Source: Meandrina meandrites (lineage: Eukaryota > Cnidaria > Anthozoa > Scleractinia > Meandrinidae). Taken from it: a stretch of DNA of 64,000 nt. The position numbers and the translations under genes are program-made. A model generated the notes under the pieces. The model ran no database searches. It saw only the letters and a list, made by a program, of their open reading frames with translations, and was not told where the DNA came from. Shown here in pieces: positions 46,901 to 58,900 of this stretch. Location of the stretch: contig OY855906.1 of the NCBI GenBank assembly GCA_963693305.1, forward strand, positions 15,040,661-15,104,660, read 5' to 3'. Positions within the stretch are counted from its first letter, which is position 1. Each line of letters opens with the position of its first letter.

Positions 46901-49900
46901 GCATTCATGTTCAATTTTCTGTGAAAGGTTAATTAACGTGATCTGTCTTTTGAAAGATTGTAGAGACGGTAACTTTTTTAAGTTAGTTGAGAGTCGATTC
47001 CACAGCATAGGTCCAATATATCTTAACGAGTGTTTTCCATAGGTGACAGTATTAAATCTGGGAATGTGGAAATCTGCGCCTCTAAGGTTGTAAGTGGAAC
47101 TTTTCAATGAGAACAAATTTTTGACGTTTGCAGGGCACAAATCACGCTTCACTTTGAACATCAAACAAGCTATATCCTGCAGCCTTCTTTCGTACAGAGA
47201 TTTTAAATTAGCTTTCTTTAGCAGCACCTCATATTTAGATTTGGTATCTCTGAATACTGCACGCAAACCCCTCTCCTGGGTGCGTTCGACTTTTCTCTTG
47301 TCACTTGCTCGGCAGAAATGCCAGGTAAGATGGCAATAGGTGAGATACCGAAGAATTGCAGCCTTAAAAAGGTGTAGTTTCGCAACAGTGGGTACTAAGT
47401 TCTTGAGTCTCATTAATACACCTATCCTCTGGTTCGCTTTCTTGCACGTGATATTTATGTGCTCACTGAAATTAAGCTTGTTGTCAATAGTTACACCTAA
47501 TAACTTAATACTGTCCAGAGATTCAATGTCAGTTCCTTGTACATTTATGCTTATCTCGTCTCTGCTGTCCCTCTGTTTATTGTTGATTAGCATGGTATGG
47601 TATTTCGAGAGGTTCCCCTTAAGTAAGTTCGACTCGTACCATAAAGAGGCTTTTGTTGCGCTCGCATTAAGGTTGTCATTAATCGTCGCAACGTTATCGC
47701 TGATTTCGAAGAGCTGATGGTCATCAGCATACATGCTTAGATTCTACCATTTGCACTAATTGTCTTCTGTTGCAATGTTAAGGTTTCACAGTGTTACGTA
47801 TTTATTTTAGAATGGCATAGTTGACATGTTCGTCAAGTTGTGCTATAACAAAGCAACCAGACGAAGACGCCATCTAAATTAATTATACAGCCAAGAAGAT
47901 AATTTGTTACTCTTATGTTTAATTGTCACCTTCATTACTGTTTCATGGCAAGAACTGCCGATATAACATCAATACATGTCATTTACACACCTGACATTAC
48001 TAACAGTTTAGCGTCATTTTTTATCATTAACAGGGCATCAAGACTGTTTTCGTAGCTGTGGTGGTTTTGGTCTCCCGGAATGTAGTACAGCACAGGAAGA
48101 ACTAACTGTAACATAAAGACACAGGTGCCCAGTAAGTAAGAAACATGCACTGCAGGTGTCAAGCTGTAGGCAAATAAAACAGTCAGGATAGAGCGTTTAA
48201 CTTGACCATCAAAAGTAATCCACGTTTGGTTTGGTTTTGCATCACTACGCTCAGTGATTGGTCTAAAGAACTCCCGCTACTTCCTCATCCAATCAGAAGT
48301 GAAACCAAAACCAATCAATTACACATTTTCCCGCGCATCGTGCCAGCTACATGCCTTCACTTCGAGTTTTGATTGGTTCACTGGATTGTCTGTGCCCTCT
48401 GTGATTGGCCAGAGTGATAACTTCGGTTTCGTTCTATGACATTCAATCGACAATCACTCTACACTGGTTTAAATATTTAGTATAATCTGAACAAAATTTA
48501 GCAGATGTTTCGATATTTGTGTATAATATCACAAATTAATCATTTCTCGGACATTTCATCATTTGGTTCTACTATTTCACTAGTGTATTGCGCTATTTTA
48601 CCATATTAGGTCACGAGAACGTGCAAAATATGACACGTTGCTACACTGTAGAGCAGGGCAAAAATACGGGCGTAAAGCGGAGAAACAAAATGGCCGGACT
48701 AAACGACCCGAGCTTTGACTTGTTTAAGTCCTTAATAGTGGAATAATAAATACCTTATTCGATAGTTTAACAGATAATACGGGGCTCGGAAAAATACTAG
48801 CCGCAACTCGCAAAATATCCGAGTGTATGTTAAGCCATCACTGGAATAAGGTATATGTATTGCCTAGTATGGATGGCCAGTCTTTAGTCAGCACATCTCC
48901 TGACCAGTATGTTTACATGTACATGCATTCCAATGTATGATTTCAAATATTAAATAGTTTTTGCTGCAAATGCTTAAGTTATGTTTGCTTTTTGTTTCTG
49001 ACAGAAAAATAAGAAAGAAATAAACAAAATGAAAATTTGTACGTCAGTAATTTTACTGTAAGTGCAACGTTAAATTTACAAGGATTGTGAAAAAAAAGTT
49101 ACAGTTAGATTTCAATCTTTAATTATTTAATTTTTCTTACATCTGGCCGGGACGCTCAAACACAAGACAAACCTTGCACTTTGAAAACTGTAAAAGAATT
49201 ACAATTATTGTTAAATTTGTAGACATGTCTGTACTTACAACACTCATGAAAATAATTCCAAAGAAGCCTTCCATTCCAACAACCTGTATAATGACAAAAG
49301 AGACCACTAAATCTACAATGACTACACATAATGTGGAACTTAATACAGCTTTAGACTGCACGTTCACAGGGTTTACACAGACATGCTGCAATTCAAACTT
49401 TGCAATAACAATCGTAGCACTATCTATACCTCCTCTTACAAGAACTACTGACCTGTAAAGGATGGAACTTCCTTTTCTTTAAGAATAATTCTTCTACAAT
49501 CATCTGTGTAGCACTGACGCTCTGACCAGCCAAGATTAAAATAATACCTGATCAGAAACAAGAGAGAAATAAAACATTTGTACATGTATTGTTTAAAACG
49601 AAGCACTTTCTTGTCAGTTACAATTGTTTGTATCTGTTATTACAAGTTTACGTAAATTATTTTATCAAATGTCGAGAACATTATTGTTTACCTAATACAA
49701 CCTGCCCTTTAGAGGCTCCCTGGTGATTGTCCCTGAGAACGCTTGATAATCCAACAAGTACTAAACCAAACTGCGAATTATAACAGATATAATGAACAGT
49801 ACATTAACCTACAGGGACATGTAAAATGCAATTATAATCACTGATTAACCTTTCAAAGTTTCCTTTGCCCTCTGGCTGTTACATGGTTCACCTTGTCTTA

Positions 49901-52900
49901 ATTAATTTTTCAGTATAATTAAGCTGGGGGTGACTTGCCTGGGCATCTAACTGAAATCAATGACCACAGTGCTCAACTTGTTGCAAGTTCAATATTTTCT
50001 AGTCAGTGCGTGTAGAGTTTAAAGCGTAAAGTTTCTATAACTGTAGGGCTCTTTTTTTTTTCAATTCTAAAGTAGTGTAATAAAATAAATCTCTCATACC
50101 ATTTTGGGAGACAATACTGGAAGAATGTCATACCTTAATCTTTTCTATACAGAACTCACTCTGCTCGAACTGCACTGTTACAGTAATGACCTAGGGCTGA
50201 TATTCTTCTACCCGTACAACCTTTGTGCTTGGCTAATAAGATATTTAATAATCACGATGACAGCTGCTTTTAAAGTCTGAGACAATCACAAAGATACAAA
50301 TGTATTCACCTAGTATCATACATGTGCACTTCAATTAGGCATGCAAAGTGCTGCAACTACATACTGATACAGTAGCCCCTTGCTTGAATTGTGCCGTCTA
50401 CCTGTTTTACATGCATTATTGGTTTAGAAACAAGCTCCAAATGTGAAGACTAATAATAATATCATTTGGCACCATTACCATGGTAACAATCATGCCAATC
50501 CAGTGAATGGGCCATAACTTTCTCTTGAGAAATATTTTCTAATAAAAAAAAGACAAATACTGGATTAAAAACTGAATGTTTGTTCCAACAGTAAATACCT
50601 GAATATAAATACCTGACTTTGAACAAACATTTTCTATACTTACCGAAAGCACACCAGTAAAAATAATTATTGAGCCTCTTAGCATCTGCCATACAGAAGC
50701 ATTGACATAAAGAAGACCAATTCCTATGGAAAAAATGAATTTCTTTTAAACGGTGGTGTAAGCTTGAGGTGCTTCGTGCTAACAGTGTAACTTACAACAC
50801 TGTACATGTACATGATAAAGATGAGATTTTGTCACGAGTGTGGGACAAAGAAAAAATCTGATTCCCGAACAGTTGGGTGCTCTAACCACTGAGGTGTAAA
50901 ATGGTGGTGTAACTTTGAGGTGCTACATGCTACAGAGTAACAATGCTATACCCAGCACATTTTATGAGGTTGAAATAGGCGTAGAAATTTTTGTAGAGCT
51001 CTACGCTCTACGCTTCTACTTAGTACAGTAATAGCATATAAATAACAAGCTCTTGTAAGCTCGTAGACCAGTAGAGTAGTAGAGATAGGTGAAGATTGGT
51101 CAAGACGGCTTGGTGTCCACCAACATGTATAAACTAAACTTAAGCATAGAATCTGAATGTACACCTGTAGACCAGTCCATTTTGTACAGTATATTGTAAT
51201 AGTACCCTACCCTACCCTACCCTACCCTACCCTACCCTACCCTACTGTATGTATGATTTGTATGATTTCATTTACCTTGTATCATCATGTCTCTTTTTGA
51301 AATTGTTTTCAGCCAAGATGTTATTTTTGCTTTATCCTATTCTATCCTCGTATGCATGTGTTACCTCCAGCGCATTTTGTGTTACATTACAAAAGGGTTA
51401 CATTTACACACTAGTTGCATTCCAGCATCTAAGTGTTGTACATATATCTATAATGTATATCATGTATAGAGTAGGCTAGAGTATAGAGTGGAGTAGAGAG
51501 GCATAGAATAGCGTAGAGTTGAGAAAAGTATAGTAATAGTAATAAATTGCTTTATTTGCATGACCGCCACAATTTACAGTATTGCAAAAGCATATTTAAA
51601 CTAAAAGTAACAAAACTATCCTATTCTATCGTATTAAAACTTAATTAAGTTACATCACTTTTACTTGATAATAACAATGCATCACGTGTATTCATACATG
51701 AAGAAATAAACTTCATCACCAGCTTATTTACATGATAATTATTAGAGTTCATAAGAAGTTGGATGCTTTCTGAGGTTGATTTCCTTTCAAAGTCAGGTAT
51801 TATTTCATTGATTCGATTTAAGAATGTCCGCCTTTGTAAAGAGTATTTGCTACAATCGAATAAGAAATGTGTTTCATTTTCTACTTTATTTGACTTGCAC
51901 AATGGACATAGTCTATTTTCTCTGGGTATATGGTCAGTCTGATATCTTCCAAGTTCAATCATAAGTTTGTGATTACTTAATTTAAACTTCACCAAATTTC
52001 GTCTTTCATCAAAATTTTTTAACTGTTGTAGATAATCAGATGTAGAGTATTCCTCTTTAAAAACTTTATAGAATTCTAATTTCCTTGAATGTTCCAGGCT
52101 GTGTCGCCAGAAAGATATATATGTCTCTTTCATATTGGTTATGTATCGTTGAATTCTATCATTATCTAGGGATTCCGGGTCGAAATTGGGAAGATGGTAG
52201 TGTTCTATTAAATTCATAAAATTGGAATAAAATCTGGAGTTATTGATAGAGTGTAAATTCTTCGACATAAGGAAAGATTGTTTGACAATCGAGTCATTGT
52301 CTTTGTTGTTTAGATAGACAAAGTATTTCATAATTCTCTGGTTAATTGGGGTAATTAGAGGTAATCTTCCAAGTTCCGCTCTGCAAGCTATGTTCGAGGC
52401 CTTATTGTTCACTTCTAAGTAACGTTTACAAAATTTGAGATGAATTTTTTCTATTGGGGAACTATCCCAAGTTTTAAAATCCTGTTTAGTGTACATCCCC
52501 CATATCTCACTGTTGTAGCTTAAGATAGGAAATATCATTGTGTCAAAAATTTTGGATGCGGTATTAGGTCTAAGTCTATTTAGAGTTGAGTGTTTTCGTA
52601 TACTAGAAAAGGCATGCATCGCTTTTTCTTTTAAGTGTTCGAGTGCAAGAGTAAAGTTACCCGTTGGGGTTAAACGTGTACCTAAATACGTGTATTCTTG
52701 AACAATTTCAATTGACTCAGTGCCTATGTTGAAGTTGATGTCAATGGATTTTCTTGGGCGTTTTTGAAATATCATTATTTTTGTTTTCTTTGGATTGATT
52801 TTTAGCATCCATGTTTCGCAATATGAAGAAAGGACGTTTAAACAGTTTTGCAATCCAAGTTTGGATCTTGATAGTATAATCAAATCATCTGCATACAATA

Positions 52901-55900
52901 GGGAGTTTACTTTCGTTCCATTTGGGAGTACAAATGGATCGGACAGAGTGTTTTCGAATAAATATGGCAAATTATTTATATAGAGATTAAATAAAAGGGG
53001 GCTTAGGATACATCCTTGACGTACACCTTGGGAGTATGAGAAAGATCGAGTTTTGTTTTCTCCGACTCTTACGGAACATGAAGAGTTGCAGTAGAGGCTT
53101 TTAATTAAATTGTAAAAATTTCCTCCTACGTTCACTTTGAGTAGCTTATAAAATAATCCCTCGTGCCAAAACGGAGTCGAAAGCCTTGCGGAAGTCTATG
53201 AAGCAAGCATATACTTTCTCTTTATGGTAGTGGACGTATTTATCTATTAGGGTTCTTAGGGTAAAAACATGGTCTGCAGTGCGGTTTTCAGGCAGAAAGC
53301 CAATTTACGAATTATGTAAAATCTTGTTTTCTTCAAAATATAAGTACAATCTTTGATTTAGAATGGAGCAAAAGAGCTTTTTAAGACAACTAGAAACACA
53401 TATGCCTCTATAGTTTGTTGGAACACTCCTGTCACCTGATTTGTAGATTGGGGTTATAAGGCCTTGACACCAAATATCTGGCATTTTTCCGGATCGTAAA
53501 ATTAAGTTGAAAAGTTTGATATAAACAGGCATAAGCGATTCAAGGCTCGCTTTGATCATCTCATTTCTTATTTTGTCAGCAAATGGTGATTTTTTGTTCT
53601 TCAATTTCTTTACTGCTTGACGTATTTCTTGCTCAGTTATCTCGTGATCTAAGTTTTTAATTTGTTCTTTTCCATTTTCTAATGACTGTAGCTCACAAAC
53701 TTCATGCTCATGCATGGAAATTGTCGTGTTTTTGGAATGTAAGGATTGGAAATGATTAAGCCACGTTTCTTCTGAGATTGGGGCAGGAGCATTTTCGTCG
53801 ATAGTGTCGTTCATCGATTGTAAACAACTCCAAACCGACGCTTTGTCAGGGTTTAATGCTAGTTCATCGAGTTGCAGAGTTTTTTCTTCCTGAAACTCTT
53901 TCCTTTTTGAGTCAAGTAGCTTTTTATAATCATTCAAGGTTTTGTGAAATTTCTCCCGTAACTCAGAGTTAAGAGGATCGCGATGTTTTTGGTTTGATAG
54001 TTTTCGTAATTCGTGTCTTTTTAGTCGACATTCATGGTCAAACCATTTTTTATTAGATGTTCTTTTGATACGTTTACGAAATCTTTTAATTTTAATCTTG
54101 AGGCAAATTTTTGATGTCGCAGTTAGAATGTTTACAGCATCGTCTAACGAGACGTTCACATCTTCAGAGTTTCGATCCATATACTGGTATTCTCTGATTA
54201 GAATTTGGATTGGTTCCGTACATAATGTGTTTCTGAATTTTAAGTATGAATCATTTTCCCAACAGAACTGCCGTGGTAAACGTAGTAAACTGCTGGTAGA
54301 GTTTAAAGTTTGGGTTTCGCTTGCTGGTAAGTTGGTGCTAAGGTTTAACCATGCTACAATTAATAGCACTGTGGTCCGACAAGTAGGACGGTTGTTTAAC
54401 AATAAAGCCGGTAATATTCAAAAATGTGCTCTGATCGCAAATAATGTAGTCAATAACACTTGTCCCGTTTTTTCCATGAAAGGTGGGTCTGCCTAGGGTA
54501 TCCCCATTAACTCTGCCATTCACTATTCTGAGATCAAGGTTTTTGCAAATGTCTAATAATTTTTTTCCATGACTATTTAATACATTATCAAAATTGTTTC
54601 TTTGAACTGGCTGAAAGGCTGATTCTGACTGATCATTATCAATAATGCCGTTTCCCTCTTGTGAGACGGTATCGGAGTATTTTCCCGTTCTTGAATTGAA
54701 ATCTCCCATAAGAATTACTGATCCTGTCGAGGAAAAGTGTACTATGTCTTGCTCTAGTTCATCAAAAAGTTCAATATCAAAATATTTTGAGTTACACGGT
54801 GGTATATACACGCCGCAAACGAAAATATCCTTCATCGAATTTAAAAAATCTTTCTCGATTTTAAACCATATAAAATTTGGAGTTGTTTGTTTGATTGAAA
54901 TGTTTTTATGGAATTTGTTTTTGTAAAAAAAGGCTATTCCTCCGGAGTTCCGACCACCTTTTCTCGACTGATTAGGGGTGGAACCCTGAACAAATGATTT
55001 ATATCCAGCTATTTCTAAATCAGAGCAATTCCCAATTTCGGTTAGTAATAGAAAATCATAATTATTAGTAACGCTCAAAAAATCAATATTTTTTAACTTG
55101 TTGCCAAGGTTTTTGGAGTATAGTCCGTTAATATTCCAAGCACAAAAGGATAATTGGCTTGAAATTTTGGTTCGATCTCTGGTGTCAATGGTAGATTGCT
55201 TAACTACTTAGTCAGTCATTAAACTGGTATAAAATTTATCAAATTAAGTGTCTAGTGTTCAAAAGAGGTTGTTTAACTGTTTATATGTATGATTTCACAA
55301 ATCGTAGAAAGGATATGATTTCCTTTGGTATTTCTGTATTGGTCATATTCCTGGAGGAGGGAGACTCTTCGCAGGCGGTTTTCACTTTTGCAGCTTGCGA
55401 GAGTGTTTGATGTGGCGTCTCAGGATATGGATGTGGTCCAGTTTGGTGTGTAGCTGGAGGCATATGTGGTTTTGCAGCGTGCGTTTGGTGTGGCACTGGG
55501 GGTATCTGTTGCGGCGGTGTGGGCGGATGTTGCGTTTGAAGATTGTAAGGCCATTGATAGGTGTAGGGTGGTGTGTTCTTGACAGCATAGCTGTATGAGG
55601 CATGACGCAACAATGGAGATTCCGGTTGATTTCGTGCTGTGGTTCGTCGAACACAGCCATGGATGGCATCTTTCAAATTTTTGGCGAAGAGCCCTATGTG
55701 TCGCTTGAGGAGATGCTTGTTGTCTTTAAGAACATTTTGCTGATTTGCGAATATATTTTCGTGTGTGATAAACTGTACATTGGGTAGTGTTGAACAGCTG
55801 TTAATTAGTTGATTGTTTATTGAACTGATGAGCGAAGTTGGAATGTCATTGCGGGGAAGAAGTGTTGAGAAGAATATCTTGCTTGATGGAAATTTCGTTG

Positions 55901-58900
55901 AAGCCTCAGTAATCAATATAAGAATGCTAGAAACAAGTTCTTCAGTGGAACTGGTTCTCTCAAGGTCGTAGAGATTAAAGTAGAGATTAAAGTAGAGTGC
56001 AGTAGGGTGTGTAGAGTAAAGTAGCAGCGCATCATAGAGTAGAGTAGAGTAGAGAACATTACATTAGACTTGAAGCGTACAGCAGAGCAGAGCAGAGCAG
56101 AGCAGAGCAGAGCAGAGCAGAGCAGAGTAGAGCAGAGCAGAGCAGAGTAGAGTATATTAAATTAGACTACAAGCGTACAGTGGAGTAGAGCGTAGCATAG
56201 AGTATAGGAATAAACACATGAAGCTCTCATACAGCACAAATAAGAAAGGCATAGGCTATAACAATTTAAAGTAGAGTTATAGAATTGTATTTAAAATAAG
56301 AAAAAACATTGAATGGCTATAACGGTGTACAAAGTTCCAAAGCTGCTGCTTGTGGACTATTAACGGAACGAATGGCATGAGTAGAAGTATACAGCTCTAC
56401 AGAAATTTCTACATCAATATAAGGTTGTATACGGTGCCATAGCTGCAGGCTCGTAGACCTGACTCATCCCCAGTAGTCTCTCATTGCATTATTGACACCC
56501 GCCCCCTTAAGAGACAGAGAGATGAATGGGGATGAGTCAGCTTGTAGACCAATTGAAAGGCATGAATGGCATGTGTAGAGGTGTAGAGCTCTACGAAAAT
56601 TTCTACACCTTTTTGAGCCTCATAAAATGGGCGCCACTTGAACAATGCTGTACATATTATGAAAACAAAATTAAGAAAACAAAACAGAATTGATCATACA
56701 AACAAACAGATAAAAAACAGGAAAAAATCAAGGCTTATTGGGAAAAAAATACATTCAGTCAGTTAGTAACCCAACTGGTACTAACAGTAGCTGGGTGATA
56801 TTTAAATGTAGCTAATATCAGCATTTCCATCTTTTTCTGTTTTTAGAGAGAGACAAGGGAGGGGGAGCTTGAAATGCAGCCTTGCTACACACAGGAAATG
56901 AACCTAACAGCTGCTATAACCTGGTTCTCACTTGCCATCATTTGCTGGGCTCAGATGACTTTAGGCCAAGTTATAGGTAAGCTTTTATTGGAGACATGCA
57001 TCTGAGTCGGATAGGCTATGCATAGCCCCACAGGGGGAGCGGATTGCTTAGCTTGGTTCTAAGGAACTGTTCAGCAGGTACATTTGCTTGAATAAAGCCA
57101 GAAATACAGCCATAAAAAATACGTACAACATCAAGGATGTCACACCGCTACAAAGCTGTCTGATATGTTTTTATTGTCTGAAAGTAATGTGAACATGTAT
57201 GTAGGTAATTACCAATTAAATCCTGCCAGCCCTCTATAGCAAGTCTACAAATGATACATTATGATTAACCAAGGTTATATTGATTTAGAAAACATCCTGT
57301 AAGAAAGCATGCACTAAAAGCAGCCCTTCTATAACTCGATAGAAACACAGAACTAGCTGTTGACGTAATGATGGCGCAAGCAAACATAATTTACATTTTG
57401 ATGATCAAAATAGGAGAGGGATTTAGTTCTGTTTCCTCGCGCTGTGTTCTAAAAAAAACAAACAAACAGAAACATGTTTGTCATGTTTCTATCGAGTTAT
57501 AGAGCCACTCATGAAAGTTTGAGAGAACTCAAAAAAGCTGTGGTAACACTCGCCTATCGGCTGGTTGTTCTCCCAACCTTCCACTTGAATGTGTTCTATA
57601 ACTTGATAGAAACATTGAACATGTTTTCTATTTTTAAAATGCCATCTTGAACATTGTGTACTGTTGCAAATGTTATTTTCCTCACCTCCTAATGTGGTTC
57701 CAAACAGATCGCAAACTGTGGGGAAAGCAAAGATCCACTGGAACACTCTAAATGAATGGAACACATTGTCTATAAATCCACAGTTATAAAGTGAACAGAA
57801 CTTTGTGCATGGCAACCACCTTCAGCAATTCAAACTTTCTTCTTCTGACTATGTCTACGACTGGGACAGAAAGCTAATACTTCAGATAGGAATTCTGCCT
57901 GATAAATCACAAATGAGTTTCATATTGCAAGAAACAGTCCCATGCATGTTGTACATGTAGGAATTGACTTTCTGAAACTGTTTATTAATGCATGAATGGG
58001 TTTTTAATGAAAAGTTAACCAAAAGATTGTCTAAAGCCTAGCTGACTTTTAATACGTCCCCTTTTCCCTTCCTTCATAAGTGTTAATATCATGCATGTAC
58101 TGTACCTTGGCTGTTGAGTCATTTCACCACCACTTTCATCTCTATTGACACTCATTAAGTTCTGATTTTAGAAAAAGAACAAAAAAAACCTAATTTACGA
58201 AGTGAATCCAAACAACTCAAGCATGATTGTTTAAAAAAATAGAATGGATTTTGATTTCAATTTTGTTGACAATTCAGTGAGGTTAAATTTTCTGTTTTTA
58301 AGATTTGCTTATCAGTGTTGACTAATCTCAAACACAACAAAATGGCAGTGCTTAGCTGTTTTAAAAAACGATGACTTTAAATCCTGAATAAGAATTAATA
58401 CCTCTCTAGAAAACAACCTGGCAAGAATCTTATATTATTCCCTATTAAATATGCAGCTGAAGAAACTGAATAGTAGAAGTAGGCAGTTTCTAGGTAATTT
58501 GTTTTTTGTTAATAGGCCTTATGCATGATGACATCTTAAGCTCAAAATGCACCACCAAGCCTCGTTTACACAAATTATTCTTAACCCTCTTGCACCTTTA
58601 TTCTTTTCATCTTTGCTGCTTTGGGAATTCGTTCATGATAAAATTTTTAAGTTTGCATTTCGAAAGCGAGGCTTGGTGGTGAAACTAGCCAGTGTGACGT
58701 AAACATGCATAAGGGGTATTGGCGCTTAAACGTTCATTCAAATAATTTCCAGACATTTCTGGACTACTGTTCCTTCATCAGTAGTAGAAGTAGGCATCCA
58801 TCAATCCCAGCTGGGGATTAGGAGTAAATTGTGCATTGGGCATCTGTCTGGGAGCAGCATCTGACAGTCCCTGTTGCAGTGGAGGCAGGTCTTTCTGTTG

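Larger units (their letters stand above)
51536..55968 (-). mobile_element. CR1/L2-type LINE, degenerate, 5' truncated
   Basis: Order on the minus strand: ORF1 esterase-like tail, APE endonuclease, reverse transcriptase, C-terminal zinc knuckle, 3' tail with ATTACT repeats. It is inserted in a TAGAG-type array present on both sides (51465-51535, 55970-56215). At least one stop and two frameshifts inactivate ORF2. An esterase-like ORF1 points to the CR1/L2/Rex1 group; the exact family is not determined. Confidence 0.9.
50956..56632. mobile_element. Inverted-repeat element of ~5.7 kb hosting a LINE
   Basis: CATTTTATGAGGTTGAAATA then GGCGTAGAAATTTTTGTAGA on the left is mirrored near 56572-56632 with a few mismatches. 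Just inside lie TAGAG and CTACC arrays. Without the LINE the element would be about 1.2 kb. It occupies intron 4 of the SLC35F6-like gene. Confidence 0.7.

Noticed and set aside
46874..47734. Host gene for a 286-aa protein
   Set aside because: Reverse transcriptase YADD and downstream motifs show a truncated LINE.
51204..51246. Interstitial telomere repeat
   Set aside because: The unit is CCCTA, five bases, not CCCTAA.
57489..57815. A 108-codon stand-alone protein
   Set aside because: Only the 17-codon core (FAFPTVCDLFGTT) is exon 4 of the transporter; the rest is intron read-through.
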